Positions 11,864 through 23,650 of a stretch of 64,000 bases of DNA are shown in pieces. The DNA is from Lycium barbarum. Lineage: Eukaryota; Streptophyta; Magnoliopsida; Solanales; Solanaceae. Below the pieces are notes generated by a model. It did not search any database. It saw only the letters and a program-made list of their open reading frames with translations, and was not told the origin of the DNA. Location of the stretch: positions 55,388,457 through 55,452,456 of the forward strand of contig NC_083343.1 of NCBI RefSeq assembly GCF_019175385.1, given 5' to 3'. The position numbers and the translations under genes are program-made. Position 1 is the first letter of the stretch; each line of letters opens with the position of its first letter.

Positions 11864-14771
11864 TGTCACGACCCAGCCCCGTGGGCCGCGACTGGCACCC
11901 TGCCTGGGTGCCCAGACCGAATCACACATTCATTATAAGGTCCAAACTTATTTCTGAATTTTTACGAAATCATATCAAACATAATTTATATGAAAATATT
12001 CTTAAGCGGTCGCACAAATCAAATACAACTGAGCGGCGGAATAGACATCGCCGGTCAAAAGTGCAAACATAAGCATAAGGGCCATTTGGGGCCATCATAA
12101 CAAGCAGACCGCTTTAAAACCACAAAACAAAATCAAACCAACATATACAGGACCCTTACCCCACATATATGACTACAGGCCTCTACGAACTCAAAACAAA
12201 GACATATGGCGAGACAGGGCCCCGCCGTACCCAAATAGTCAAATATACCGAATATATACAAAGCAGAAGGAGTTTGTACCAAAAGTGGACTCCGGATCAA
12301 AGAGGTGTACTCCGGAATAGCAAAGAGGGAAGCCTACTGTGGAGGATCACCAATATCTGCACCTGCGGGCATCAAACGCAGCCCCCGAAGAAAGGGGGTC
12401 AGTACGAAATATGTACTGAGTATGTAAAGCACGGAGTACAGAAATATGGATCAAAACTGAAAGCAAATCAGATAACAAAGTGGAGTACAATTCGGGATGT
12501 CAAAATCCGTATCAAAATCATATACGTATACATAATGCAAACGAAATCATGCAAACGCTTAAGAACGTGGTCGCCACTCCGACGCTGGCGCCACACACAG
12601 CATAACACCAGAAGGTTTCAAATCTCCGTATCTCCGAACACAAACACAAACATAGGTGAGCGTATCGCATCACGATCCATATCACAGCATAACTCCAAAC
12701 GGAACCTGGCCCTATGGCGAAGCCTCGGGAACCGTAACACAGCATACGGCCGAATTATCGTAAGGCGCACGAATCATAACCGGCGCGGGAACCGGTGAAA
12801 GAAGTCATAATAAGGCACGAGCGGAGTCGTGAGCAAACAAATGCAAATCATACTTCAAAATAGTCTTTCAAAACATAATAGTTTTACAAATCGTTCCATA
12901 GCACAAAATAAGCGAATACTTAGTCGATGCAAAGATCAGTTTCACAAAAGTTTCCAAAATGGTACGTATGGCTCAAAACGTAACTTAGCATATCATAATA
13001 TTCCAAATATATCTCATAGGAGGGAGTTCCAAAATCGAAACTATCATATCAAACTTTATTCACAAAGATAGCCCAATAAGACAAATAGGGCATCTCGGGG
13101 TTAGCGGGCCCACCTCGAGTCAAATTGAGGTGGCGAACATAATTTACGAACATTTAGGGGCCAAAAGGTCATACATAATCATTTCTATGTCACCCGACCA
13201 CATGTCGATAGGTTTCGAACGATTGGTGGCATCCTATCCAAAATACAGCCCTTAGGCTTCAATTGAATTGAATGAATAGTAACTTTTCTGTGGATCGGGT
13301 TTCGAGGAGCAGAAGTGCTCCGGAAGTTCCAATATTCGCCTATCACACTAAGACATGCCAAATGAAGGAGTGGGAAGATTTACATACCTTACAGACGTCG
13401 TATGCTCTCCCAAAAGTCAAGTCTCGTTTCGTCTGAAATCTGCAAATGGTCAAAGTTACCAATTGAGATTCTTAGGCTTAAAATGCCTCTAACTTCATTT
13501 TTGTCTACCGAAGTTTCGGCAGCATTTCCCCTATAAATCTAACATCCCTGAGACTTAGCTTGGCTCAAAATACATCAATACAACAGCCCACACATCATCA
13601 AACAACACAAATTATAATCAAATCATTCTAGCTTCAAAGTTCTACTTTGTTACCTAAGTTCGCAATTTTCACTCAAACTTCCAAAACTCCAATTCTATAT
13701 CTACATAATGGTATTCATTTCCTCATTCAAACTTATACAATCACATCCTAACTACAATCCAAGCCATACACGAAATTGCCCCAAAATCCATTACTTTCCG
13801 AAATTCTTCAAAACATCGAAAATTCACGACGAACATTCAAACTAGCGTCGGTTCATTCCAAATTCATTAACATCATTATAAATTCATATTTAAAGTCTCT
13901 AGCACCCTAAATATACAATGATATACATAATGATACCGAAGGTATACGCTTTCCGATAATATCCGAAATTATTTTCCAACGCCAATTTAATTCATCAATC
14001 AATCATTTACGACACAAGGATCACAACAACACATTATACCAACTAAACAAGATCAATTCACCTCACTTTCTTCTCCCTATGGCTCACGGCCAACACACCA
14101 TATACACACACACCCACGACTTCCTATTTACATCAAAGTTACGGGATCCTCGTCTATTCCCAATCCTTAACATATTCATATCAATTCTATAACATTAAAG
14201 GGGCAAAATCCTTACCTTTTCATGAAAACCCGACTTGTCGTAAACGAGGTCCTTGTGCCAAACTAATTATACCCCGTTGAAGAGGGCCTTGAGTGCTTCA
14301 CAACTATGTAGAAATTAGGATTTTTGGATTAACAACCAAGCTTGGAAATTTTTCTTTCTTTTTCTCTCTAGTTCGGCCGAACCCCTTTTTTTTGTGCTCT
14401 TTGAATTTTTGCTTTGTTCTTTGATAATTACCAACTACAATGTGATATATATCCATAACCTTGGTCATGTGCCTAGCACATGACATTAAAGGAATGGGTT
14501 TGGGCCATGGTTATGGCCGGCCACCCTCCATCCTTTGGGCCTCAATTTTGTGTTGTATTTTTCTTGGCCCAATTCACTAAACGTCCCATTTTGTAATTCC
14601 CGAAACTAATTTCCAAAATTCCAAATTTATCCTCGGCTTTCCCCGAGGTCTTAACATTAATAATTCCATAACCAACATAGTCATATTCACTAAAATCAAA
14701 TTATGTCCTTATAACACACAAGTCGTAATTATTTCTCGATTTCCAATTATATGAAAACACGGGACATAACA
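11864..14771 (-). repeat. Element B 3' LTR
   Basis: 2908-bp LTR, TGTCACGACCC...GACATAACA, paired with 19949-22839. A 209-codon plus-strand ORF (12169-12798) is open in both copies, but it runs antisense to the element and I take it as chance. Confidence 0.95.
12399..12419 (-). promoter_or_regulatory. LTR hairpin TCAGTAC-N7-GTACTGA (B 3' LTR)
   Basis: Perfect arms, 535 bp from the LTR 3' end, the largest such distance in the window. A CCCCCGAAGAAAGGGGG stem stands right beside it in place of the GGACG/CGTCC pair of family A. Confidence 0.7.
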
Positions 14772-14785
14772 TTCTCCCCCCCCTT
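14772..14785 (-). promoter_or_regulatory. Polypurine tract of element B
   Basis: In element sense an AAGGGGGGGGAGAA-type run abutting the LTR start TGTTATGTCCC. Confidence 0.9.
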
Positions 14786-14788
14786 AGG

Positions 14789-14808
14789 AACATTCGTCCC
14801 CGAATGTT
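14789..14808 (-). promoter_or_regulatory. Pre-PPT inverted repeat (element B)
   Basis: AACATTCG / CGAATGTT arms, loop TCCC instead of TCCT, 17 bp from the LTR. Confidence 0.75.
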
Positions 14809-14886
14809 AAATTAATCTTATAAGGTCTTATGATCAAGGTAGGAGTGTCCCTTTTTAATAATGACATACATAATTCATTTTATCAA

Positions 14887-17748
14887 TCAACACCACAAAC
14901 TGAAAAAAAAAATTAGATTACCTGTGGACGTCGGGAACAAGTGAGGGTATCTCCTTTTCATCTCGTCCTCCGCCTCCCAAGTCATCTCCTCCCGATTATT
15001 GTTGCGCCACAGGACTTTGACGGAGGGCACTTCTTTAGTGCGTAGTCTCCGCACCTGTCGATCCAGAATAGATACAGGCTGCTCGTCATAAGATAACTTC
15101 TCCGTCACCTGAATGTCATCAACTGGGAATATCATGGAAGGATCACCAATACATTTCCGCAACATAGACACATGAAACACTGGGTGTACGGCCTCCAAGT
15201 CGGATGGTAAGTCTAGCTCATAGGCGACCTCGCCTATCTTTCGAACGATCTGATACGGCCCAATGTACCGGGGGCTCAACTTACCCTTTCTACCGAATCT
15301 CATGACACCCTTCATGGGCGACACCTTCAGGAATACCCAGTCGCCAATCTGGAACTCTAACGGTCGACGTCGTCTATCTGAATAAGCTTTCTGTCGACTC
15401 TGAGCAGCCAATAATCGTTCTCGAATAAGCTTTACCTTATCTACAGCTTCCTGGATCACATCTGGCCCAATCAGCTTAGTCTCGCCCACGTCAAACCAAC
15501 CAACAGGAGATCTGCATTTCCTGCCATACAGGGCTTCATACGGTGCCATCTGAATGCTGGAGTGATAACTATTATTATAGGCAAACTCAATAAGCGGCAA
15601 ATGATCATCCCAGCTGCCCCTGAAATCAATAACGCAGGCCCGCAACATATCTTCGAGCGTCTGAATAGTGCGCTCGGCCTGCCCGTCGGACTGAGGGTAA
15701 AAAGCTGTACTGAGACTCACCTGAGTCCTTAATCCCTCCTGAAATGACCTCCAGAAATTTGCTGTAAACTGGGTACCTCGGTCAGTAATAATAGATATAG
15801 GGAATCCGTGAAGTCTGACTATCTCCCTGATATACAATCTGGCATAGTCCTCAGCCGAATAGGTAGTCCGAACCGGAAGGAAATGGGCTGATTTCGTCAG
15901 CCTGTCAACAATAACCCAGATAGAGTCGTACCTGCGTAGAGTACGCGGCAACCCAACAATGAAGTCCATATTAATCATCTCCCATTTCCAGGCTGGAATC
16001 TCCATCTCCTGTAACAATCCACCGGGCTTCTGATGCTCGATCTTGACTTGCTGGCAGTTCGGGCACTGACTAACAAACTCAGCAATATCTTTCTTCATGC
16101 CGTCCCACCAATACAAACACCTGAGATCCCGATACATTTTAGTGGAACCAGGATGAACAGAATACTGTGCATTATGGGCCTCGCCCATAATCTGCCGCCG
16201 TAAGCCCGCAACGTCCGGTACACAGAATCTGCCGTCATATAATAATACTCCTGCAGGCGAGATCTCAAACTGAGTCTTTGCTTTATTAAGGGCCACATCT
16301 CTGTACTGAATCAAAAGAGGATCCTCAAACTGGCGCTGCTTTACCTCCTGAATAATAGATGACTCAGCAACTGAACGAATAGAAATCCCAGAATCTCCAG
16401 AATCTATCAAACGAACTCCGAGGCTAGCCAGCTGATGAATATCACGAACCAAATCTCTCTTATCAAAGGGAACATCAGCCAGACTGCCCACGGACTTGCG
16501 GCTAAGCGCATCAGCTACCACATTGGCTTTCCCCGGATTGTACAGAATATCAACGTCGTAATCCTTTAGTAGCTCAAGCCATCTCCGCTGCCGCAGATTT
16601 AGTTCCTTCTGCCTAAAAATATACTGGAGACTCTTATGGTCCGTATAGATATCAACATGGACCCCATATAAATAATGTCGCCAAATCTTCAAAGCATGAA
16701 TCACTGCGGCCAACTCAAGATCATGAGTGGGATAGTTCTTCTTGTGCGGTCTGAGCTGCCGGGAAGCATAGGCTATGACTCGACCGTGCTGCATTAATAC
16801 ACATCCTATCCCAATACCAGAGGCGTCACAATAAACAACATACCCGTCAAATCCCTCTGGAAGAGCCAAAACTGGTGCTGTAATCAATTTCTCTTTCAGC
16901 ATCTGAAAGCTGCGCTCGCAGGTGTCTGTCCACTGGAAATTTACTGCTTTCTGAGTAAGCCTCGTCAGTGGTGCTGCAATAGAAGAAAAATCCTCCACGA
17001 ACCTGCGATAATACCCAGCCAATCCCAGAAAACTGCGCACCTCTGTCGGTGTAGTAGGCCTGGGCCAATTCTGCACAGCCTCAATCTTCTGCGTATCGAC
17101 TCGAATACCGTCTGCGCCGACAATATGGCCCAAGAATGCCACAGAAGTTAACCAGAATTCACATTTAGAGAATTTAGCATATAACTTCTGCTGACGGAGA
17201 ATGCCAAGTATCGTCCTCAAGTGATCTGAATGCTCCTCGGCTGATCGCGAGTAAATCAAGATATCATCAATAAACACAATAACAAACATATCCAGAAAAG
17301 GCCGAAATACCCGGTTCATCAGATCCATAAATACCGCTGGAGCATTAGTCAGCCCGAAAGACATAACTCTGAACGCATAATGCCCGTATCGGGTCCTGAA
17401 AGCAGTCTTCGGGATATCTGACTCCCGAACTCGCACCTGGTGATAACCTGAGCGCAGATCTATCTTCGAAAAATATTTAGCACCCTGCAGCTGATCAAAT
17501 AAGTCATCAATCCGGGGGAGGGGGTATTTATTCTTAATAGTCACCTTATTCAGCTGCCGGTAGTCGATACACATCCGCAGTGACCCGTCTTTCTTTCTGA
17601 CAAACAATACCGGCGCTCCCCAGGGTGATGTGTTGGGTCTGATAAAACCCTTATCCAGCAAATCTTTCAGCTGCTCCTTCAACTCCTTCAACTCAGCTGG
17701 TGCCATCCTGTACGGAGGAATAGATATAGGCTGCGTATCCGGCATCAA
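14887..17748 (-). pseudogene. pol: Element B pol: RT, RNase H, integrase, chromodomain
   Basis: 953-codon open frame, itself free of stops, counted from an internal Met. The true frame continues upstream into 17745-18047 across a one-base loss near 17781. [12 protein letters not shown] near 75-84 and the catalytic FIDD at 159-162. RNase H about 300-418 with YCDAS (Asp308), Glu345 and the YTDHKSL Asp370. Integrase: HHCC zinc site His525, His532, Cys562, Cys565, then Asp595, Asp656 and Glu692, with 35 residues between the last two. Chromodomain about 891-940 (ILDRQ...VKVLW...EMTWE), which in this clade directs insertion to heterochromatin. All catalytic residues are present, so this part could work as protein. 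The element as a whole cannot make it in frame with Gag. Confidence 0.95.
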
Positions 17749-18047
17749 CTCGATAGTAAAATCAATCTCTCGCTCAGGCGGAGGCCAGGAAGCTCGTCAG
17801 GAAATACATCTGGAAACTCAATGACGACCGGAACAGACTGAAGGGTAGGCATCTCCGCTGCAGTATCGTGCACCCGAACCAAATGATAGATATAACCCTT
17901 CTGGATCATCTTCTTAGCCTTGAGGTATGAAATAAACTTACCCCTCGGCGATGCAGTAGATCCAAACCACTCTATAACTGGTTCCCCTGGAAACTGAAAA
18001 CGGACTACCTTTTTCTGGCAGTCGACATTAGCATAACAGGAAGACAA
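17745..18047 (-). pseudogene. pol: Element B protease-RT linker segment
   Basis: Middle piece of the same polyprotein, cut out by the two lesions. It begins right after the TAG at 18048-18050, which stands where A has the Trp of its GMDWL motif (a G-to-A change). It ends out of frame after PDELPGL, where a run of C/G bases near 17781 has lost one base. The content matches residues about 560-650 of the A polyprotein: the end of the aspartic protease region and the linker into RT. Confidence 0.88.
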
Positions 18048-19745
18048 CTAGTCCATGCCCATAATGACGTCAAACTCAAGCATATCTAACTCTATCAGAT
18101 CAGCCTTAGTGCTACGATCATAAATGGTCACAGAACAATCTCTATAAATCTGTCTTGCTATAACAAAATCCCCAACTGGCGTAGCTACCTCAAATGGCTC
18201 TATAGGCTCAGACACTATCCCAATTTTACTAGCAACAAGCGGGGAGATATATGATAAAGTAGAGCCAGGGTCAATCAATGCATATACAGATTTGGAGAAA
18301 ACCAGTAATGTACCTGTGACGACGTTTGGCGAAGCCTCCTGATCCTGGCGGCTGGCCAAAGCATATATGCGGTTCGAGGGACCGCTAGAACCTGAAGCGC
18401 CACCGCGGCCTCGACCGCGTCCTGCCGGTGCTGGTGTACCTCGCCCTCCAGGGTGTGCTACAGATGGAACAGATGAAGAACTGGCGGCTGACCCTGTCTG
18501 CTGAGTAGCACTACCAGAACCGCTAGCCAAAGGACAGTCTCTCATAAAGTGGCCCTGACCACCACACGAAAAGCAAGCTCCAGTCGCTCGGTAACACTCC
18601 CCGGGATGAGACTTCCCACAATGAGGACAACGGGGCCTGGGTGGTCTGGCCTGGCTGGGGCCCCTGGATACCTGCGAACCTGCCACTCTGGAGCTCTGAC
18701 CGGCCCCAGACGGTCCCGTACTATCGAATCTCCGGCTGCCTGACTGAGTACTCCGGCCGGAGGGAGGAAAAGGTCTATCTGACTGCTGCTGCTGAGGCTG
18801 TCCGCCTCGGGAATCTCCAGAATAACCTGCGGACCTAGCCCTCTTGGGCGGCCTCCTATCTCGATCTCTGCCAGAAGGATCAGACCTGCGACGGTCCTCC
18901 ATACCCATCGCATAGGCCTGGAGTCGGGCAATGTCCATGTCTGCCTGCAAGGACACTGCCATACAGCTATCAACCAAATACCGGTCCAATCCCATAACAT
19001 ATCTGTGCATCCGATCAGACATATCTGCTACCACGGCCGGTGCATATCGGGCCAGAGAATCAAACTCAAGGTTATACTCGCGAACACTCCGACCCCTCTG
19101 CTGCAGACGTAAGAATCGATCAGCCCGTGCCCGTCCTAACTCTGGGGGCAAAAAGTGGCGGGTGAATGCTGTCACAAACTGATCCCAAGTGGCTGGAGGG
19201 GCACCCTCTCCTCTAGACAGCTCCCAAGTCTCGTACCAGTGGGTAGCCACATCTCGAAGCCTGTGCGAAGCCAGCACAACCGACTCGGTCTCTGAAGCCC
19301 TGACCAAGTCCAGTGAGCGTCGCATCCCCCGAATAAAGTCATGGGGGTCCTCGTCGGGCTTAGACCCGAAGAACTCTGGAGGGCCACATAACAAAAACTC
19401 CCGAACTCTCAGGCTGTCCCGCCTGTCATCGTCATCATCATCCCTCCGCCCGCGTCTGCGAGCCTGTCCTGCTACTAGTGTAGTCAACAACTGTACCGCC
19501 TCCCTCAGGGTCCGATCCTCCGCCCCTGGCTGAGGAGCTGGAGTCTCAGGTGCGGGTACACGGACCTCTGGAGCTGCTGAAGGTCCTGCTCCAGGCTGTA
19601 CTAGTGGGGGTGTAGCAGACCCCTCAGAATGAGGCACATCCTCAGGCAAATCATAAACACGAGCCCGGGTAACTCGCTGTGCCTGGCTAGTCTCTCCCAT
19701 CCTCGCTTTGCCCTTCTGGGCCGCCGTTGCCTTCTTCGGAGGCAT
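18048..19745 (-). pseudogene. gag: Element B Gag and protease
   Basis: Open frame from the ATG at 19745 ([12 protein letters not shown], the same start motif as A) to a premature TAG at 18048-18050. Order: disordered Pro/Glu-rich N-terminus; Gag capsid-like domain (DEDPHDFIRGM to LARYAP); Arg/Gly/Ser-rich nucleocapsid with a CPHCGKSH segment and an intact CCHC knuckle CFSCGGQGHFMRDC; a Gly-Arg stretch; aspartic protease [11 protein letters not shown]. The stop falls just after FDVIMGMD, inside the protease/RT polyprotein. As it stands the element could still express Gag and most of the protease, but no RT except by readthrough. Composition is GC-rich compared with the AT-rich LTRs. Confidence 0.93.
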
Positions 19746-19932
19746 CACTGCAAACACAAAGGCGAGTCAGATCAAAATAATCCTAATAGCACAGCTCTAT
19801 CGCACGATCTAAGATTCCAAAGAAAGTAATACCCTAAATGCCCTGTAGCTTCCTGTTTATAGATGTGGTGCACAACACATCGATAAACAAGACTCTACGA
19901 GACACGGCCTGTAGACATTCCGAGGACAAACC

Positions 19933-19944
19933 GCTCTGATACCA
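19933..19944 (-). promoter_or_regulatory. Primer binding site of element B
   Basis: TGGTATCAGAGC in element sense, 4 bases after the 5' LTR end, the same primer tRNA class as A, C and E. Confidence 0.93.
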
Positions 19945-19948
19945 CTTT

Positions 19949-22839
19949 TGTCATGACCCAGCACCCTGGCTGGGTGCCCAGACCGAATCACACATTCATT
20001 ATAAGGTCCAAACTTATTTTCGAATTTTTACGAAATCATATCAAACATAATTTATATGAAAATATGTCTTAAGCGGTCGCACAAATCAAATACAACTGAG
20101 CGGCGGAATAGACATCGCCGGTCAAAAGTGCAAACATAAGCATAAGGGCCATTTGGGGCCATCATAACAAGCCGACCGCTTTAAGACCAGAAAACGAAAT
20201 CAAACCAACATATACAGGACCCTTACCCCACATATATGACTACAGGCCTCTACGAACTCAAAACAAAGACATATGGCGAGACAGGGCCCCGCCGTACCCA
20301 AATAGTCAAATATACCGAATATATACAAAGCAGAAGGAGTCTGTACCAAAAGTGGACTCCGGATCAAAGAGGTGTACTCCGGAATAGCAAAGAGGGAAGC
20401 CTACTGTGGAGGATCACCAATATCTGCACCTGCGGGCATGAAACGCAGCCCCCGAAGAAAGGGGGTCAGTACGAAATATGTACTGAGTATGTAAAGCACG
20501 GAGTACAGAAATATGGATCAAAACTGAAAACAAATAAGATAACAAAGTGGAGTACAATTCGGGATGTCAAAATCCGTATCAAAATCATATACGTATACAT
20601 AATGCAAACGAAATCATGCAAACGCTTAAGAACGTGGTCGCCACTCCGACGCTGGCGCCACACACAGCATAACACCAGAAGGTTTCAAATCTCCGTATCT
20701 CCGAACACAACCACAAACATAGGTGAGCGTATCGCATCACGAGCCATATCACAGCATAACTCCAAACGGAACCCGGCCCTATGGCGAAGCCTCGGGAACG
20801 GTAACACAGCATACGGCCGAATTATCGTAAGGCGCACGAATCATAACCGGCCCGGGAACCGGTGAACGATGTCATAATAAGGCACGAGCAGAGTCGTGAG
20901 CAAACAAATACAAATCATACTTCAAAATAGTCTTTCAAAACATAATAGTTTTACAAATCGTTCCATAGCACAAAATAAGCGAATACTTAGTCGATGCAAA
21001 GATCCGTTTCACAAAAGTTTCCAAAATGGTACGTATGGCTCAAAACGTAACTTAGCATATCATAATATTCCAAATATATCTCATAGGAGGGAGTTCCAAA
21101 ATCGAAAGTATCATATCAAACTTTATTCACAAAGATAGCCCAATAAGACAAATAGGGCGTCTCGGGGTTAGCGGGCCCACCTCGAGTCAAATTGAGGTGG
21201 CGAACATAATTTACGAACATTTAGGGGCCAAAAGGTCATACATAATCATTTCTAAGTCACCCGACCACATGTCGATAGGTTTCGAACGATTGGTGGCATC
21301 CTAGCCAAAATAGAGCCCTTAGGCTTCAATTGAATTGAATGAATAGTAACTTTTCTGTGGATCGGGTTTCGAGGAGCAGAAGTGCTCCGGAAGTTCCAAT
21401 ATTCGCCTATCACACTAAGACATGCCAAATGAAGGAGTGGGAAGATTTACATACCTTACAGACGTCGTATGCTCTCCCAAAAGTCAAGTCTCGTTTCGTC
21501 TGAAATCTGCAAATGGTCAAAGTTACCAATTGAGATTCTTAGGCTTAAAATGCCTCTAACTTCATTTTTGTCTACCGAAATTTCGGCAGCATTTCCCCTA
21601 TAAATCTAACATCCCCGAGACTTAGCTCGGCTCAAAATACATCAATACAACAGCCCACACATCATCAAACAACACAAATTATAATCAAATCATTCTAGCT
21701 TCAAAGTTCTACTTTGTTACCTAAGTTGGCAATTTTCACTCAAACTTCCAAAACTCCAATTCTATATCTACATAATGGTATTCATTTCCTCATTCAAACT
21801 TATACAATCACATCCTAACTACAATCCAAGCCATACACGAAATTGCCCCAAAATCCATTACTTTCCGAAATTCTTCAAAACATCGAAAATTCACGACGAA
21901 CATTCAAACTCGCGTCGGTTCATTCCGAATTCATTAACATCATTATAAATTCATATTTAAAGTCTCTAGCACCCTAAATATACAATGATATACATAATGA
22001 TACCGAAGGTATACGCTTTCCGATAATATCCGAAATCATTTTCCAACGCCAATTTAATTCATCAATCAATCATTTACGACACAAGGATCACAACAACACA
22101 TTATACCAACTAAACAAGATCAATTCACCTCACTTTCTTCTCCCTATGGCTCACGGCCAACACACCATATACACACACACCCACGGCTTCCTATTTACGT
22201 CAAAGTTACGGGATCCTCGTCTATTCCCAATCCTTAACATATTCATATCAATTCTATAACATTAAAGGGGCAAAATTCTTACCTTTTCTTGAAAACCCGA
22301 CTTGTCGTAAACGAGGTCCTTGTGCCAAACTAATTATACCCCGTTGAAGAGGGCCTTGAGTGCTTCACAACTATGTAGAAATTAGGATTTTTGGATTAAC
22401 AACCAAGCTTGGAAATTTTTCTTTTTTTTTCTCTCTAGTTCGGCCGAACCCCTTTTTTTTTGTGCTCTTTGAATTTTTGCTTTGTTCTTTGATAATTACC
22501 AACTACAATGTGATATATATCCATAACCTTGGTCATGTGCCTAGCACATGACATTAAAGGAATGGGTTTGGGCCATGGTTATGGCCGGCCACCCTCCATC
22601 CTTTGGGCCTCAATTTTGTGTTGTATTTTTCTTGGCCCAATTCACTAAACGTCCCATTTTGTAATTCCCGAAACTAATTTCCGAAATTCCAAATTTATCC
22701 TCGGCTTTCCCCGAGGTCTTAACATTAATAATTCCATAACCAACATAGTCATATTCACTAAAATCAAATTATGTCCTTATAACACACAAGTCGTAATTAT
22801 TTCTCGATTTCCAATTATACGAAAAAACGGGACATAACA
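19949..22839 (-). repeat. Element B 5' LTR
   Basis: 2891 bp, TGTCATGACCC...GACATAACA. Near-identical to 11864-14771 except for a deletion of about 19 bases right after the first dozen bases. Confidence 0.95.
20466..20486 (-). promoter_or_regulatory. LTR hairpin TCAGTAC-N7-GTACTGA (B 5' LTR)
   Basis: Perfect arms and a loop identical to the partner LTR (12399-12419). Confidence 0.7.
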
Positions 22840-22844
22840 CACTC
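22840..22844. repeat. Target-site duplication of element B, right copy
   Basis: CACTC immediately after GACATAACA, followed by the rest of A's LTR. Confidence 0.93.
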
Positions 22845-22911
22845 GCACTTCTCACACACACCATTAGTTCATTTACTTGCGTACCAACGGGAAATTTTCT
22901 GAGGTGTAACA
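22845..22911 (-). repeat. Element A 5' LTR, last part
   Basis: 67 bases matching 4247-4314 of the A 3' LTR and ending GTGTAACA. They complete the LTR split by B. Confidence 0.92.
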
Positions 22912-23056
22912 GCTTCATTGATCCGGAGCTGCAGTCCTTCGGTATACTATGCTGTTGTGTACACATATGGGTACGGCAGGGCCTTGTCCTGTCCCTTCTA
23001 TAGTTTGTACTCCATAGAGGTCTGTAGACGGTGATATGTAGTCGTGTTGTTATGCA
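22912..23056 (+). repeat. Inverted scrap of another LTR
   Basis: On the reverse strand this reads as part of an LTR of the F/B type (compare 46330-46480: 'gtctacagacctct', 'gggacaggnc..ggccc..ccgtaccc', 'ctccggancaa'). F and B carry that sequence on the plus strand, so here it is inverted relative to them. It separates the A LTR end from the C leader and marks a rearranged join. Confidence 0.55.
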
Positions 23057-23146
23057 GCCTCGTCGGCGCAACACACCCATAACCAAGACTCTCCCAGACA
23101 CGGCTCGTAGACACACCCTAGGACTGAACTGCTCTGATACCACTTT
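23057..23146 (-). promoter_or_regulatory. Element C leader and primer binding site
   Basis: TGGTATCAGAGC in element sense at 23131-23142, 4 bases from the LTR. The about 70 leader bases beyond it match the A leader (the 'acgagccgtgtc', 'agtcttggttatg' and 'gtgttgcg' phrases). Gag and pol of C are missing. Confidence 0.8.
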
Positions 23147-23629
23147 TGTCACGACCCGACTCGGGGCCGCGACGTGCACCCGGTGCTAACCCACCCGAGA
23201 ACCCTCTTAGCTTACTCTTATACTTACATCTAGGTGAGCCACATAATTATACATACATTTCCATTCATTCGTCAACTAGTCCCAATTGGACAACGGTACA
23301 TCTATATCATCATAGGCGTTTATGCCACATCAATGCACGTGGGCCAACGTGGCCGACAAAATGATATACAAAACATAGGCCGACAAGGCCGGTGATGTCT
23401 AACCATATACACATGACTACGAGCCTCTAGGAAGAGTATAAAACATCACATGAGCGGGAAAGGACCCCGCTATGCCCATAATTATATACACAAAAGAATA
23501 AGTACCCAAAAGCTATGGCTCCGAAGGAAATGGAGCTCCGCTATGTAATCTCTGAATAAGCAGCTATGGATCAAGTCTGTCTCCCTGTGCACCTGTGGGC
23601 ATGACGCAGCGTCCACAAATAAAAGGACG

Positions 23630-23650
23630 TCAGTACGAAGAATGTACTGA
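23630..23650 (-). promoter_or_regulatory. LTR hairpin TCAGTAC-N7-GTACTGA (C LTR)
   Basis: Perfect arms, 483 bp from the LTR 3' end; same loop as in A. Confidence 0.7.

Larger units (their letters stand above)
11864..22839 (-). mobile_element. Element B: nearly intact Ty3/gypsy chromovirus inside element A's 5' LTR
   Basis: Complete 10,976-bp minus-strand element: 3' LTR 11864-14771, polypurine tract 14772-14785, gag-pol 14887-19745, primer site 19933-19944, 5' LTR 19949-22839. It is flanked by CACTC on both sides, and joining the flanks restores a continuous A LTR, so this is a clean secondary insertion. The LTRs differ by roughly 1-2% by eye (12169-12798 against 20236-20865) plus a deletion of about 19 bases at the edge of the 5' LTR. 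Only two coding lesions are seen: a stop at 18048-18050 and a frameshift near 17781. It is the youngest autonomous-type copy in the window. Confidence 0.95.
1946..22911 (-). mobile_element. Element A: Ty3/gypsy chromovirus (Tekay-like), split by nested element B
   Basis: Full-length minus-strand LTR retrotransposon. On the plus strand it reads 3' LTR (1946-4314), polypurine tract, gag-pol (4521-9319), primer binding site (9514-9525), then 5' LTR (9530-11863 continued at 22845-22911). The 5' LTR is interrupted by element B. The two LTRs start with TGTCACGACC and end in GTGTAACA on the plus strand. By eye I count about seven substitutions in the first 200 aligned bases, so A looks older than B. 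The five bases left (ACCGC) and right (GCTTC) do not match, so no target-site duplication remains. One flank may have been rearranged; the right flank is itself an LTR scrap. Confidence 0.93.

Noticed and set aside
12169..12798. 209-codon plus-strand ORF in the B LTR, also open at 20236-20865
   Set aside because: It lies antisense to the element, in LTR DNA, spans the hairpin region and matches no domain. Being open twice only reflects LTR duplication, and the related F LTR does not keep it open.
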